From positions 1 through 64,000 of the forward strand of contig JAZRGT010000045.1 in assembly GCA_045644325.1 (NCBI GenBank): DNA of 64,000 bases. The letters run 5' to 3'. The notes beneath the pieces were generated by a model. It had not been told where the DNA came from and did no database searches. It worked only from the letters and a program-made list of their open reading frames with translations. Positions 10,301-19,274 of this stretch are shown in pieces. The translations under genes and the position numbers were made by a program. Source of the stretch: CAG-390 sp045644325 (lineage in GTDB: Bacteria > Bacillota > Clostridia > Oscillospirales > CAG-272). Position 1 is the first letter of the stretch. Each line of letters begins with the position of its first letter.

Positions 10301-10974
10301 ACCTCGCTGTATTCAATAAAGCGCTTTGCCTTGACGCTTTCACGCTCGAGAGTTGCGAGGCGCGAGCCGAGAACGCTTACGATGTCCTGCACGCGCTCCA
10401 TATTCTGCTCGGTTGCGGCAAGCTTGCGCTCCGCCTCATTCTTGCGGTGGCGGAATTTCGCGATTCCTGCGGCATCCTCAAAGATTCCGCGGCGTTCGTC
10501 ACCCTTTCGGGAGATGATGTCTGCGATTCGTCCCTGACCGATTATAGAATAACCGTCACGTCCGATACCCGTGTTGAGGAAGAGCTCGTAAATATCACGA
10601 AGCCTTACCTTGCCCTTATTGATAAAATATTCGCTGTCGCCGTTTCTGTAATAGCGGCGGGTGACCGTGACCTCGTCGTAAGGGCAGTCGAGTCTGGCAT
10701 CCGCGCCGATCTCGGTGTTGTCAAAGGTGACCGATACCTCAGCGTAGCTCATAGGCTTACGGCTGTCCGATCCGCCGAAGATGATATCCTCCATCTTTGT
10801 GCCTCGAAGGCTCTTTGATGAGATCTCTCCGAGTACCCAACGCATCGCGTCCGAAATATTCGATTTTCCGCTTCCGTTGGGACCGATGATGACGGTTGCA
10901 CCCGGCTCAAATATCAGTCTCGTCCTGTCCGGGAAGGACTTAAAGCCGTGTAGTTCGATTTGCTTAAGATACAA
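7354..10974 (-). CDS. smc: chromosome segregation ATPase SMC
   Basis: The 1206-residue protein is the core of the SMC-ScpA-ScpB condensin; scpA and scpB lie in this window at 29.4-30.8 kb. The N-terminal Walker A is GPNGSGKS (31-38). Two long coiled-coil arms flank a hinge around GYVGIASELVGADAKFSAVI (about residues 600-620), and the C-terminal head has the ABC signature LSGGEQAF and the Walker B FCILDEIEAALDE. The signature has Gln and Phe where LSGGEKAL is usual, a minor variation. It follows the radical-SAM gene by 29 bp. Confidence 0.97.
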   Translation of the reverse strand: MYLKQIELHGFKSFPDRTRLIFEPGATVIIGPNGSGKSNISDAMRWVLGEISSKSLRGTKMEDIIFGGSDSRKPMSYAEVSVTFDNTEIGADARLDCPYDEVTVTRRYYRNGDSEYFINKGKVRLRDIYELFLNTGIGRDGYSIIGQGRIADIISRKGDERRGIFEDAAGIAKFRHRKNEAERKLAATEQNMERVQDIVSVLGSRLATLERESVKAKRFIEYSEVKRQADVQLWLYDTEGLRVQENESNVELRRTDREIGEADESLSTLREQQERIESLAFQNKSEAVRIAQEITSRTRDNYELDARIKVINTNITHTEGSVSVERATAEGLRTSAADEDARAAAKDSEAKEIYANIAELTAEEARLTADAENAEKLADSHDSAIGRAFEELSSAKEEISDIHARLELLGRSDEEDEGRDEAARKNVKERERLAATHEAECRESELTIAEYDAKLAENAELLAEKKAEAESLRVKRDSDRSDLNSADIRIDTLSGKIEALRRMEEHFEGYNNSVKFVMRSYTDGRINCGRIYGPLSSLMTVESKYVTAIETALGAALQNIIVEDERTAHAAIGYLKRNNAGRATFFPLTSVRRSGEPTREMKQSASFKGYVGIASELVGADAKFSAVISSMLGRIIVFDNLENATEMSKALGYSVRVVTLDGQQINRDGSFTGGSLRTSSGVLTRADEIKRMSAELEALTKNAEKLRAALEVTEATLADLESDIEADESTNNMISTLRAVEATRLEKNKETLAADRELLGKFIADLENVAGEKERRAAEIESLEARERELTDKVSELEEFRSETEEKRHAALKDRDLLRSEIMMVTVRISELRRDIESCNALAEMSREKARALRADAVARESAAGEAKARVTELKRELDEAIKTLGAGEEKLTELNARRSEIEEGALEYEAKLVTIRNSAEERRSRRDKLLADKLRLETALAQIRAKLDAETKTFWDEYGLTRAEALAFGYPAITASERPAVFALQTEYRNKIRNIGHVNLSVIDEYQTEKAQYDEKTAQMADLEKAKNELEKIIKGLEAEMEKTFVDSFNQINENFKRTFSELFGGGSAELILTDPDNVLESGIEIKAAPPGKIIKSLMQLSGGEQAFVAIALFFAILQVNPTPFCILDEIEAALDEVNVERFSQYIHRYSNDTQFILITHRRGTMNAADRLYGVTMPESGISKILTLDVAEIANKKGELFDGIS

Positions 10975-11003
10975 TTTATACCTCCGCGATCAGGGTGATC
11001 GCA

Positions 11004-12038
11004 TTATTTTAAATCTATTATTATATTATAACCTATAATAGAAGAATTTTCAAGAATTTTTATGCGATTTATTGCAAGATTTTTGCAATATTTTTCATTA
11101 AGGCGCAAAATATTGCGTTTTTTCTGTCCGATGGCACGGGAAGTTGCGCCGCGGGGAACGTAAACGGTCATCGTTTTACCTTCAGAGTCGGTATTGGATA
11201 TAGCTTCGTCCGCCTTCTCGCAAATTCGCCTGTAAGTAAGCTCGCCCATCGCAAGCTCGCCGAGTGCGGGATGGTTCGCACCGCCGACAACGCTTTCGGG
11301 CGATGAAAGATTCTCTCCCGAGCAGAGTCCGACTCGAATAACGGGAACGCCCGCGCGGTCAAAAATATCAAGCACCGAAGCAGTTCTCTCGATCGCATCC
11401 TCTATCGAAAGCGGCGCATACCGTCCGTCCGCCGACATTTCAGCAAGCTCCGTATCGGCAAAGACCACCGTCGGGTAGACTCTTGCGCCGTCCGCGCCGA
11501 GGCGGCATATCTCCCTTGCGGTTTCGACTTCATCTTCAACTGTTGATGCGGGAAGTCCAATCATCATTTGTCCGATCAGCTTAAAGCCGTATGCTTTGAT
11601 AAGCCTGCACGCGTTGTGGGTTATCTCGGACGTGTGTCCTCTTTTTGAAGCGGTCAGAACCGTATCCGACACGCTTTGTATGCCGAGCTCAACTGTATTG
11701 ACGTGATGAGCCGCAAGGATATCAAGTATCTCGCCGTCTATATAATCGGGACGCGTTGAGCATCTGACCGACTGCACTCTGCCGTCTGCTACGAATTTAT
11801 CCGAGATATCGAGAAGCCTCAGCATCAGATCCCGATCAATGCCGGTAAACGAGCCGCCGAAGAAGGCGATCTCGACCTCATCCCGGGGACAAAGAGTTGA
11901 AAGTACCGTTTTGATATCCCTTTCAACGCCCGATTCATCGAATGAAACGCATCCCGATATCTTGCGCTGATCACAGAAAACACAATTATTCGGGCATCCG
12001 AGATGCGGAATGAACACGGGAATATTAACGTGTCGCAC
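11004..12038 (-). CDS. radical SAM protein (Elp3-like catalytic part)
   Basis: A 344-residue radical SAM enzyme with the iron-sulfur motif LGCPNNCVFCDQ (Cys15, Cys19, Cys22; CX3CX2C), then EIAFFGGSFTGID and GIQSVSDTVL, which match the Elp3-type radical SAM core found beside smc and rnc in many Clostridia. The acetyltransferase half of true Elp3 is absent. Its substrate is not known; tRNA or another RNA would be a guess. The structured repeat at 12075-12252 lies directly upstream, between it and rnc. Confidence 0.85.
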   Translation of the reverse strand: MRHVNIPVFIPHLGCPNNCVFCDQRKISGCVSFDESGVERDIKTVLSTLCPRDEVEIAFFGGSFTGIDRDLMLRLLDISDKFVADGRVQSVRCSTRPDYIDGEILDILAAHHVNTVELGIQSVSDTVLTASKRGHTSEITHNACRLIKAYGFKLIGQMMIGLPASTVEDEVETAREICRLGADGARVYPTVVFADTELAEMSADGRYAPLSIEDAIERTASVLDIFDRAGVPVIRVGLCSGENLSSPESVVGGANHPALGELAMGELTYRRICEKADEAISNTDSEGKTMTVYVPRGATSRAIGQKKRNILRLNEKYCKNLAINRIKILENSSIIGYNIIIDLK

Positions 12039-12074
12039 TAATCTTTCTCCTTTCTGAATATTGGCAATTTATTT

Positions 12075-12252
12075 TATAATAAAATCCGTTTTTTCGGCGG
12101 CTTTGCCGACCGAAAAAACACCTTTCAGGCGAGCCAAGCGAGCCCGCGCGCCGAGGGGGGAGCAAGCAAAAATCCACGATTTTTGCTTGCGGCGATAAGC
12201 GCGCGAATCCCCGCCGCGCGGTTTTCAATCGCAAAACGCAGTTTTGCGATTG
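12075..12252 (+). repeat. dispersed structured repeat, copy A
   Basis: About 178 bp between rnc and the radical-SAM gene align along their length to the reverse complement of 44501-44656, with roughly three quarters of bases identical and a 12-bp insertion near 12206-12217. Shared landmarks are a GCGAGCC/GAGCC double motif, CGCGCCGAGGGG, GGCGATAAGCGCGCG, and a terminal perfect 12-bp stem with loop GCA (12226-12252). Inner hairpins occur at about 12090-12118 and 12163-12189. It carries no open frame of note. Confidence 0.8.
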
Positions 12253-12255
12253 AGT

Positions 12256-12298
12256 TAAAAAAACACTTTTGCAGGGTGAATCGAAAAATCCACCCTGC
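12256..12298 (-). terminator. probable rnc terminator
   Basis: GCAGGGTG (12271-12278) pairs with CACCCTGC (12291-12298) around a 12-base loop; on the minus strand the stem is followed by AAAAGTGTTTTTTT. It stands just after the rnc stop. Confidence 0.55.
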
Positions 12299-12308
12299 GA
12301 ATATAAAA

Positions 12309-13028
12309 TTATAGCTCTCCGAAGAGAATGAGCGCTTGCTTTGCCGCAGCTTGCTCTGCCGCGCGCTTGGTAGCGCCCTCTCCCGTTCCGATTATGTTGG
12401 AGTTGAGACGCGCCTCGACCGTAAAGACCTTAGCGTGGTCGGGACCTCTTTCACCGACGGTCACGTATTCAAGGATCTCTCCCTCGGAGCGCTGAATGAA
12501 CTGCTGGAGCAGGGTTTTATAGTCTGCGCCGTGCCATTCGGCAAGAAGGACCTCGAGACGTGATTCCACAAGCGGCATAAGGTAATTTCTGATCGAATCC
12601 TTTGCCTCGTTATTTGCTCCCGCATCAAGATAAACTGCGGCAAGCAGAGCCTCAAATGCATCGGCAAGGATGGACTTTCTCTCGCGGCCGCCGCCTCTTT
12701 CCTCTCCCTTACCGAGAAGAAGAACGGATCCGAGACCTATCTTGCCCGCATATTCTGCAAGAGCCTTCTCGCAGACAAGCTCGGCTCTCATACGGGTAAG
12801 ATCACCCTCGGGATGGTCGAAAAACTTGCGAAAAAGATATTCCGCAGTTATTGATGACAGTACAGCGTCACCGAGGAATTCAAGGCGTTCGTTGCACTTA
12901 TGTTTTTTTATTCCGCCGTGCTCATTGGCGTAGGAGGAATGCGTTAGAGCTTCCTCGAGCAGAGATCGGTCATTGAAGCAATAACCGATCTTCGACTCAA
13001 GCGCGGCTGTATTTACCGTATCGAACAC
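12309..13028 (-). CDS. rnc: ribonuclease III
   Basis: RNase III cuts double-stranded RNA in rRNA and mRNA maturation. The 239-residue product has the signature NERLEFLGDAVLSS near residue 42, the second acidic patch LADAFEALLAAVY, and a C-terminal double-strand RNA-binding domain from YKTLLQQFIQ onward to AAAKQALILFG. It follows plsX by 21 bp. In most Bacillota acpP sits between plsX and rnc; here the gap is too small to hold it. Confidence 0.96.
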   Translation of the reverse strand: MFDTVNTAALESKIGYCFNDRSLLEEALTHSSYANEHGGIKKHKCNERLEFLGDAVLSSITAEYLFRKFFDHPEGDLTRMRAELVCEKALAEYAGKIGLGSVLLLGKGEERGGGRERKSILADAFEALLAAVYLDAGANNEAKDSIRNYLMPLVESRLEVLLAEWHGADYKTLLQQFIQRSEGEILEYVTVGERGPDHAKVFTVEARLNSNIIGTGEGATKRAAEQAAAKQALILFGEL

Positions 13029-13049
13029 GATACCATATTCTCACTTTCG

Positions 13050-14093
13050 TTATTTTTCAACTTTTTTCGCAGCCGTTTCCTCGGCGTGAGCCGTGGCAGA
13101 CGGTGTAAACAGCTTGGTTTCGCGAGCGATATTATATATCACACCCGAATCGGCATAGGCAATTGCCTGTCTGATCGCATTTTTGACCGCCTTGGCGTTT
13201 GATGAGCCGTGTGCCTTGATAACGGGCTTCGAGATGCCGAGGATAGGCGCGCCGCCGTATTCGTTGGGGTCAAAGCGAGCCTTGACGTCACCTATCTTTT
13301 TCTTGATAAGCAAGCCCGAGAGCTTAGCCATAATATCGGCGTAGAAGATATCCTTCATCGTGCGAAGCATCATCTTACCCATGCCCTCTATGCATTTAAG
13401 CAGGACATTGCCGGTAAAGCCGTCGGTAACGAGAACGTCGCAGGCATCCTTCGGAACCATATTCGCCTCGATATTTCCGACGAAATTAAGCGAGGGCGAA
13501 TCCGAAAGGAGCTTATACGCTTCAAGCTGAAGCTCTGTTCCCTTGGTTTCCTCCGCGCCGTTGTTCAACAGTCCTATGCGTGGAGCGGAAAGGGAGTATA
13601 TCTTATGCATATAGATACTGCCCATAATTGCAAACTGCTCGAGATCAGCGGGAGTTACAGATATATTCGCGCCGGAATCAAGGAGAAGCACAGGGGGCGA
13701 CATCGGCAGTATGCTCGCGATCGCAGGGCGTTTTATGCCTTTTATCTTACGGACTATCAGGGTAGCACCCGTGAAAAGCGCACCGGTATTACCCGTGCTG
13801 ACAAGTGCATCACCCTTGCCCTCGGCAAGCATCGTTAGCGCGACGTTCATACTCGAATCCTTCTTTGCCTTCATAACGGCAAGAGGCGGATCGGTCATTT
13901 CAACGGTTACGGGAGCGTCCACTATATCGAAACGGCGCAGATCCATACCTTCGGCATCGGAAATACGAAGTATTTCTGCCTTATCGCCGACGAGTATGAA
14001 ATTAGCATTATATTCGAGCGAAGCGGCATAAGCGCCCTTGACGACCTCAAGTGGTGCACGGTCTCCGCCCATACAGTCAACAATTACTATCAT
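13050..14093 (-). CDS. plsX: phosphate acyltransferase PlsX
   Basis: PlsX turns acyl-ACP into acyl-phosphate, the acyl donor for PlsY in phospholipid synthesis. The 347-residue product starts MIVIVDCMGGDRAPLEVVKG and contains GDALVSTGNTGAL, LLDSGAN and DVLVTDGFTGNVLLK, all characteristic. The start codon overlaps the trmFO stop as ATGA (14090-14093). The gene is placed in the topA-trmFO-plsX-rnc-smc series. Confidence 0.95.
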   Translation of the reverse strand: MIVIVDCMGGDRAPLEVVKGAYAASLEYNANFILVGDKAEILRISDAEGMDLRRFDIVDAPVTVEMTDPPLAVMKAKKDSSMNVALTMLAEGKGDALVSTGNTGALFTGATLIVRKIKGIKRPAIASILPMSPPVLLLDSGANISVTPADLEQFAIMGSIYMHKIYSLSAPRIGLLNNGAEETKGTELQLEAYKLLSDSPSLNFVGNIEANMVPKDACDVLVTDGFTGNVLLKCIEGMGKMMLRTMKDIFYADIMAKLSGLLIKKKIGDVKARFDPNEYGGAPILGISKPVIKAHGSSNAKAVKNAIRQAIAYADSGVIYNIARETKLFTPSATAHAEETAAKKVEK

Positions 14094-15448
14094 TTCTCTT
14101 CTCCGTCGGGTTTCTGCCCGAAGTTCTTTATCGCGGCGAGCGCTCTCTCCGCATAAACGGTATATCTCGCCATCTTACCACCCTTGACCTTGTAGCCGAG
14201 AGGCGCGATGATACCGAAGTTTGCATTCATAGGTGTAAAGCTTCCCGTCCCTCCGCGAGAAACGTATGCCGCCATAGCGCCTATCATCGTCTCCTCGGGG
14301 AACAGCACATTCTCCTTGCCGAGTGCAAGGTGTGCGGCGTTTAGTCCGGCAACAAGTCCCGAGCCCGCAGATTCGATATATCCCTCAACACCCGTCATCT
14401 GTCCCGCGAAGAAAACTCCGGGGCGTGAGAGGAGCGAATAATCGGCTCCGAGCATACCGGGGGAATTGAGGTAGGTGTTTCTGTGCATTATACCGTAGCG
14501 CAAAAATTCAGCGTTTTCAAGTCCGGGGATCATTGAAAATACGCGCTTTTGCTCGGGGAATGCAAGATGTGTCTGAAATCCTACGAGGTTATACATGCTT
14601 CCGTGCTCATCCTCGCGGCGGAGCTGAACTACTGCGTGGTAGCACTTTACCTCGGGATGGCGGGGATCGTTAAGTCCAACGGGTTTGAGCGGACCGAAAA
14701 GGAGGGTGTCCCTTCCTCTCTTCGCCATAACCTCGACGGGCATACAGCCCTCGAAGACCTTGAGCTCCTTCTGCGCTTCCTTATCGAAATCGTGAAGCTC
14801 CGCCTCGCGTGCCGTTACGAGGGCATCGTAAAAGGCATCGTACTGCTCCTTGGTCATAGGACAGTTGAGGTAATCCGCATCGCCCTTATCGTATCTCGAC
14901 GCGAAGAAAGCAATATCGGTATTGATGCTTTCGGCGTCAACGATCGGTGCGGCAGCATCGAAGAAATGAAGACCGGGGCAACCGAGCTCGGTTCTGATAT
15001 AATCAGCCATAGCATCGCTTGTGAGAGGACCTGTTGCAATAACGGTGATCTCTCCCTCGGGCAGTGAGGTCACTTCCTCTTCGATGACCTCGATATTGGG
15101 ATTAGAGCGTATTTTTTCGGTAATGTATTCGGAAAACTTTACTCTGTCAACGGCGAGAGCAGAACCCGCGGGAACACGTGTGGCATCAGCCGCTTCGAGT
15201 ATGAGCGAGGAAAGGTGACGCATTTCCTCTTTGAGAAGTCCTACTGCGTTGGTAACACTGTCCGAGCGAAGCGAATTCGAGCAAACGAGCTCGGCAAAGC
15301 TCTCGCTTTTGTGGGCGGGAGACATTTTCTTTGGCTTCATTTCGTAAAGCCTTACCTTAACGCCGAGGCGCGCGGCTTGCCAAGCCGCTTCACAGCCGGC
15401 AAGACCCGCACCGAGGACATTTATAATCTTTGGCATTTCGCCTGTCAT
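14090..15448 (-). CDS. trmFO: tRNA (uracil-54-C5)-methyltransferase, folate-dependent
   Basis: TrmFO uses methylene-tetrahydrofolate and FAD to make ribothymidine at position 54 of tRNA. The 452-residue product has the FAD-binding motif GAGLAGCEAAWQAARLG near its N-terminus, then LVCSNSLRSDSVTNAVGLLK, the conserved Cys-containing segment, and GLVAGLNAA near the C-terminus. The length fits the family. It lies 32 bp downstream of topA; topA-trmFO is a common pair in Bacillota. Confidence 0.95.
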   Translation of the reverse strand: MTGEMPKIINVLGAGLAGCEAAWQAARLGVKVRLYEMKPKKMSPAHKSESFAELVCSNSLRSDSVTNAVGLLKEEMRHLSSLILEAADATRVPAGSALAVDRVKFSEYITEKIRSNPNIEVIEEEVTSLPEGEITVIATGPLTSDAMADYIRTELGCPGLHFFDAAAPIVDAESINTDIAFFASRYDKGDADYLNCPMTKEQYDAFYDALVTAREAELHDFDKEAQKELKVFEGCMPVEVMAKRGRDTLLFGPLKPVGLNDPRHPEVKCYHAVVQLRREDEHGSMYNLVGFQTHLAFPEQKRVFSMIPGLENAEFLRYGIMHRNTYLNSPGMLGADYSLLSRPGVFFAGQMTGVEGYIESAGSGLVAGLNAAHLALGKENVLFPEETMIGAMAAYVSRGGTGSFTPMNANFGIIAPLGYKVKGGKMARYTVYAERALAAIKNFGQKPDGEEK

Positions 15449-15480
15449 ATCAGTTAAATTCCTTTTTCGTTATTACCCGA

Positions 15481-17856
15481 TCAGAACGGTACGTCACCGT
15501 CATCGGGAGGAGGAGGCATATCGAGCGGAGAGATCGGAGATTCGGGCAAGGCATCGTTATCCGCGGGGATATAATCGTACTTTTCCTCGGTAACCGGCTC
15601 TTCCTTGACGTATCCGCACGTCTTGTTCTTGCAAAGCAATGCACCGGGACGCGACTTCTTCTTATAGAGTATCTCGCCGCAATCGGGGCACTTTTCGGGC
15701 GTGGGAAGATCCCAGCTCGACCAATCGCACTCGGGGTATTTTTCGCAGCTGTAGAACTGACTGCGGTTTCTGCCCTGACGGACGAGAATAGCTGATCCGC
15801 ACTTGGGGCAGGCAACGCCCTCGAGCTTATTCTGCTGCTGCTTGATAAACTTACACTTGGGGTAGTTAGCGCAAGCAAAGAAGCTTCCGTATCTTCCGTG
15901 ACGCTCTACCATATCACCGCCGCAGACCTCGCACTTGAAATCGGCAACGACAACGGGCTTTTTCTCGGTCTGCTTATTGGCATCGAGAGGCTTGGTGTTC
16001 TTGCACTCGGGATAGTTCGGGCAAGCGGCGAATTTACCGAATCTGCCCGACTTAACGATCATCTTCGCGCCGCACTTGTCGCAGATGATGTCGGTCTCCT
16101 CAACGATAGCGGGAGCGGTTTCGTATACGCTCTTCTTCTCTGCCGCCGAAAGCTCGCGCTCAAAGCCCTCCCAGAATTCGCGGAGGACGTCGATCATATC
16201 AGTCTCGCCTGCTTCGATCTCATCGAGCTGGCTTTCCATTCTTGCGGTAAATTTATAGTCAACGATGTCGGCAAAGTCCTCCTTCATCATCGCCGTGGTG
16301 ACCTCACCGAGTTCGGTGGGAACGAGAGCCTTGCCCTCGCGCTTGACATAGTCGCGGGAGATAATAGTGGTGATGGTGGGAGGAATGGTGCTGGGACGTC
16401 CGATGCCCTTTTCTTCAAGAGCCTTGATAAGGCTTGCCTCGTTATATCTTGCGGGAGGCTCGGTGAAGTGCTTTGCACGGTCAACATCGACGCAGGGCAG
16501 AATCTGTCCCTCGGTGATATTCGGGATCTTGAAGTTCTTTATATCGTCGGGATCATCCGCCTTCTTTGCGGTCTCATCCGCGCTTTCCTCATAAACTGCC
16601 ATATAGCCCTGGAAAGCGACGGTATATCCGCCGGTACGGAAAAGATGTCCCGCAGACTCAAAATCAATATTGAGAGTATCGAGCCTTGCGGACTCCATCT
16701 GGCTTGCTACGAAGCGTTCCCAGATAAGCTTATAGAGCTTGAACTGATCGGGGGTGAGATAGGGCTTGATCTGCGCGGGGAGGAGCGCGACTCTTGCGGG
16801 TCTGATCGCTTCGTGCGCATCCTGAGCGTTAGCCTTGGTTTTATAAACTCTGGGGGTGGAGGGACAGAAGTTCTCACCGTATTTCTCGGTGATAAATTCG
16901 CGAGCCGCCTCCTGCGCCTCTGCGGCGATACGGAGAGAGTCGGTACGCATATAGGTGATGATACCCTGCGCGCCGCCGTTTGCGGTGCCGAGATTGATGC
17001 CTTCATAAAGCTCCTGCGCGGTGCGCATAGTTCTGCCGGATTGGAATCCGAGCTTTCTTGCGGCTTCCTGAAGCATTGTGGAGGTGGTAAAGGGCGGTGC
17101 GGGAGTCTTGTACTTAACGCCTCTCTTGACCGACTTTACGTTCATATTCTTACCGAGAACGGCGTCAACGACAGCCTTTGCCTCGGCTTCGTTGTGAAGC
17201 TTGACCTTATTACCCGTTGCGGCGTCACCGTAGTATCTCACCTCAACGATATTACCATCCGCATTGAGCTTTGCGGAAACGGTCCAGTATTCCTCGGGGA
17301 TGAATGCGCGGATCTCCTCCTCGCGCTCAACGACAAGTCGGGTTGCAACCGACTGTACGCGTCCCGCGGAAAGGCCGTGCTTAACTCTCTTCCAAAGCAG
17401 AGGGGAGAGCTTGTATCCGACGATACGGTCGAGGATACGGCGCGACTGCTGCGCATTGACGAGATTGATATCGATTGTGCGGGGCTGCTTGATGGAAGCC
17501 TTGATCGCGGTCTTGGTGATCTCGTTGAAGGTTACTCTTTTGAGCTTATCGTCGGGAATTTCAAGTGCTGCCGCGAGATGCCAGGAGATAGCCTCTCCCT
17601 CGCGGTCAGGGTCAGTTGCGAGAAAGACGGTCTTTGCCGCCTTCGCTTCCTTTTTGAGCTCCTTGATAAGGTCGCCCTTACCGCGGATGTTGATATATTT
17701 GGGAGTAAAATCGTTTTCAATATCAATTGCGAAGGTGGACTTGGGCAGATCGCGCACATGTCCCTTCGACGCTACTATTTTATAATTTGAACCGAGACAC
17801 GCCTGAATGGTGTGTGCCTTTGAAGGCGACTCGATTATTACCAGATTCTTAGCCAT
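15481..17856 (-). CDS. topA: DNA topoisomerase I
   Basis: Type IA topoisomerase that relaxes negative supercoils. The 791-residue protein begins with a Toprim domain (VIIESPSKAHT), has the catalytic Tyr302 in YMRTDS, and ends with four Cys4 zinc-ribbon modules (CDKCG, CEVCG, CPKCG and CPDCG, about residues 590-750) and an acidic Pro-rich tail. It has its own promoter at 17910-17938 and is preceded by dprA, its usual partner. Confidence 0.97.
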   Translation of the reverse strand: MAKNLVIIESPSKAHTIQACLGSNYKIVASKGHVRDLPKSTFAIDIENDFTPKYINIRGKGDLIKELKKEAKAAKTVFLATDPDREGEAISWHLAAALEIPDDKLKRVTFNEITKTAIKASIKQPRTIDINLVNAQQSRRILDRIVGYKLSPLLWKRVKHGLSAGRVQSVATRLVVEREEEIRAFIPEEYWTVSAKLNADGNIVEVRYYGDAATGNKVKLHNEAEAKAVVDAVLGKNMNVKSVKRGVKYKTPAPPFTTSTMLQEAARKLGFQSGRTMRTAQELYEGINLGTANGGAQGIITYMRTDSLRIAAEAQEAAREFITEKYGENFCPSTPRVYKTKANAQDAHEAIRPARVALLPAQIKPYLTPDQFKLYKLIWERFVASQMESARLDTLNIDFESAGHLFRTGGYTVAFQGYMAVYEESADETAKKADDPDDIKNFKIPNITEGQILPCVDVDRAKHFTEPPARYNEASLIKALEEKGIGRPSTIPPTITTIISRDYVKREGKALVPTELGEVTTAMMKEDFADIVDYKFTARMESQLDEIEAGETDMIDVLREFWEGFERELSAAEKKSVYETAPAIVEETDIICDKCGAKMIVKSGRFGKFAACPNYPECKNTKPLDANKQTEKKPVVVADFKCEVCGGDMVERHGRYGSFFACANYPKCKFIKQQQNKLEGVACPKCGSAILVRQGRNRSQFYSCEKYPECDWSSWDLPTPEKCPDCGEILYKKKSRPGALLCKNKTCGYVKEEPVTEEKYDYIPADNDALPESPISPLDMPPPPDDGDVPF

Positions 17857-17909
17857 ACGACTGAAGTGTTCCTTTCAAAATAGGTTTCGTGCAAAAATGC
17901 CTATTTTAT

Positions 17910-17938
17910 ATTGTATACTGTTTTTTTTCGCTTGTCAA
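17910..17938 (-). promoter_or_regulatory. topA promoter
   Basis: Minus-strand TTGACA (17933-17938), 17-bp spacer containing an A-tract, TACAAT (17910-17915). It lies in the 91-bp gap between dprA and topA. Confidence 0.75.
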
Positions 17939-17947
17939 GAGGGAAAT

Positions 17948-19255
17948 TCAAAATTTTCTCAAATAAGTTCCACCCGGAGTCGAGATTACGTATCCCATAA
18001 CCTCAAGCATCGCTATGTGAGCCATCAGTTTTCCGGGAGAAAGCTCGAAGCGCGCAAAGAAATCCGCGCTTACGGGAGTGCCCACGGGCATCGACTCGTA
18101 TATCTCGCCGACTATACCCGAGGGGCGGGGTGCCGAGTTTTTTTCGGATGTCGGCTCTTCTCGCGGCTGCTGCTCCTTCTCCCTTGCCTTACCGGGAGCG
18201 GATGACTTTTTCACATCCTTTTTGGGAGGCATCGGCTGTTCAAAGCCGCCGATATCCTCGCGGGGTGCGGGCTCGGAAACGTAAGCCGCGGGCGCAACCC
18301 CGTAGCGGGCGAGGATGCCGATATCAAGGTCGGAATTGAGCTCCGCCTCTGCAAGCCTATCGAGATCGATACCGTCTATTCCTCTGACTCCGATGATATC
18401 GCGCGCACAAAGAGCAACTCTCGCGCCGTCGCGGATAAGTGCATTCGTGCCGAGGGCATTGCTTACGCCGACGTTACCCGGGATCGCAAAAATATCGCGC
18501 CCTTGCTTGATTGCCTCGCGTGCGGTCAGCATCGAGCCGCTGTTCGGATTACCCTCGATAACGAGAGTAGAACGCGAAAGTCCGCTGATTATTCTGTTAC
18601 GAAGCGGAAAGTTTCCGCTCATAGGGGGAGTTCCGGGAGCGTATTCGCTGACGAGCGCACCGCGCTCCGCGATAAGTCCCATCAAGGTTCTGTGAGTTTT
18701 AGGATAAATTTTATCAAGTCCGCATCCGAGAACTGCAACGGTATCCCCGCCCGCCTCAAGTGCGCCTACGTGCGCCATACCGTCAACTCCGAGTGCCATT
18801 CCGCTGACTACCGCCGCGCCAGAAGCGGCGAGCTCGTAAGCTATTTTATACGCCATCCTCATACCGTATTCGCTCATATTGCGCGTGCCGACAACAGCGG
18901 TGGAATATTCGTTTTCCACATTCTTGAGTGAGCCCTTGACGTAAAGGGCGTAGGGAGGATTTTGAATCGACGAAAGGCGTTCGGGATAATCACGCTCGCC
19001 GTTTATAAGAAGTCTGATATCCTTTTTAACGCAAAATTCCGCCACATCGTTTGCGCGACGCAGATCCTTTTTGCCGAGTGCCGCGATGAGCCTGTCGCTG
19101 ATACCTATCCGCTCAAGCTCCCCGACTTCGGCGCGGTAAACCTCATAAGCTGTGGAATAATGCTCAAAAAGCTTTTCGTAAGCCTTTGATCCCGCGAAAA
19201 TACAGGTAGTAAGCCATATTTCGTAAAGTACGCTTTCTTTTGTGAAATCGCTCAT
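17948..19255 (-). CDS. dprA: DNA-processing protein DprA
   Basis: DprA loads RecA on incoming single-stranded DNA during transformation. The 435-residue product has the Rossmann-like core with AVVGTRNMSEYGMR, VSGMALGVDGMAH, LGCGLDKIYPK and EYAPGTPP, a long linker rich in Pro, Lys and Glu (about residues 335-375), and a C-terminal winged-helix part. The start ATG at 19253-19255 has CGGAGGCG upstream; the frame stays open further back but would overlap the methyltransferase gene. Confidence 0.94.
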   Translation of the reverse strand: MSDFTKESVLYEIWLTTCIFAGSKAYEKLFEHYSTAYEVYRAEVGELERIGISDRLIAALGKKDLRRANDVAEFCVKKDIRLLINGERDYPERLSSIQNPPYALYVKGSLKNVENEYSTAVVGTRNMSEYGMRMAYKIAYELAASGAAVVSGMALGVDGMAHVGALEAGGDTVAVLGCGLDKIYPKTHRTLMGLIAERGALVSEYAPGTPPMSGNFPLRNRIISGLSRSTLVIEGNPNSGSMLTAREAIKQGRDIFAIPGNVGVSNALGTNALIRDGARVALCARDIIGVRGIDGIDLDRLAEAELNSDLDIGILARYGVAPAAYVSEPAPREDIGGFEQPMPPKKDVKKSSAPGKAREKEQQPREEPTSEKNSAPRPSGIVGEIYESMPVGTPVSADFFARFELSPGKLMAHIAMLEVMGYVISTPGGTYLRKF

Positions 19256-19274
19256 AGCCACGCCTCCGTTCGTT

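Noticed and set aside
15898..17790. 630-codon plus-strand frame opposite topA
   Set aside because: topA is certain on the minus strand with full motifs; the Cys/Leu-rich antisense product resembles nothing.
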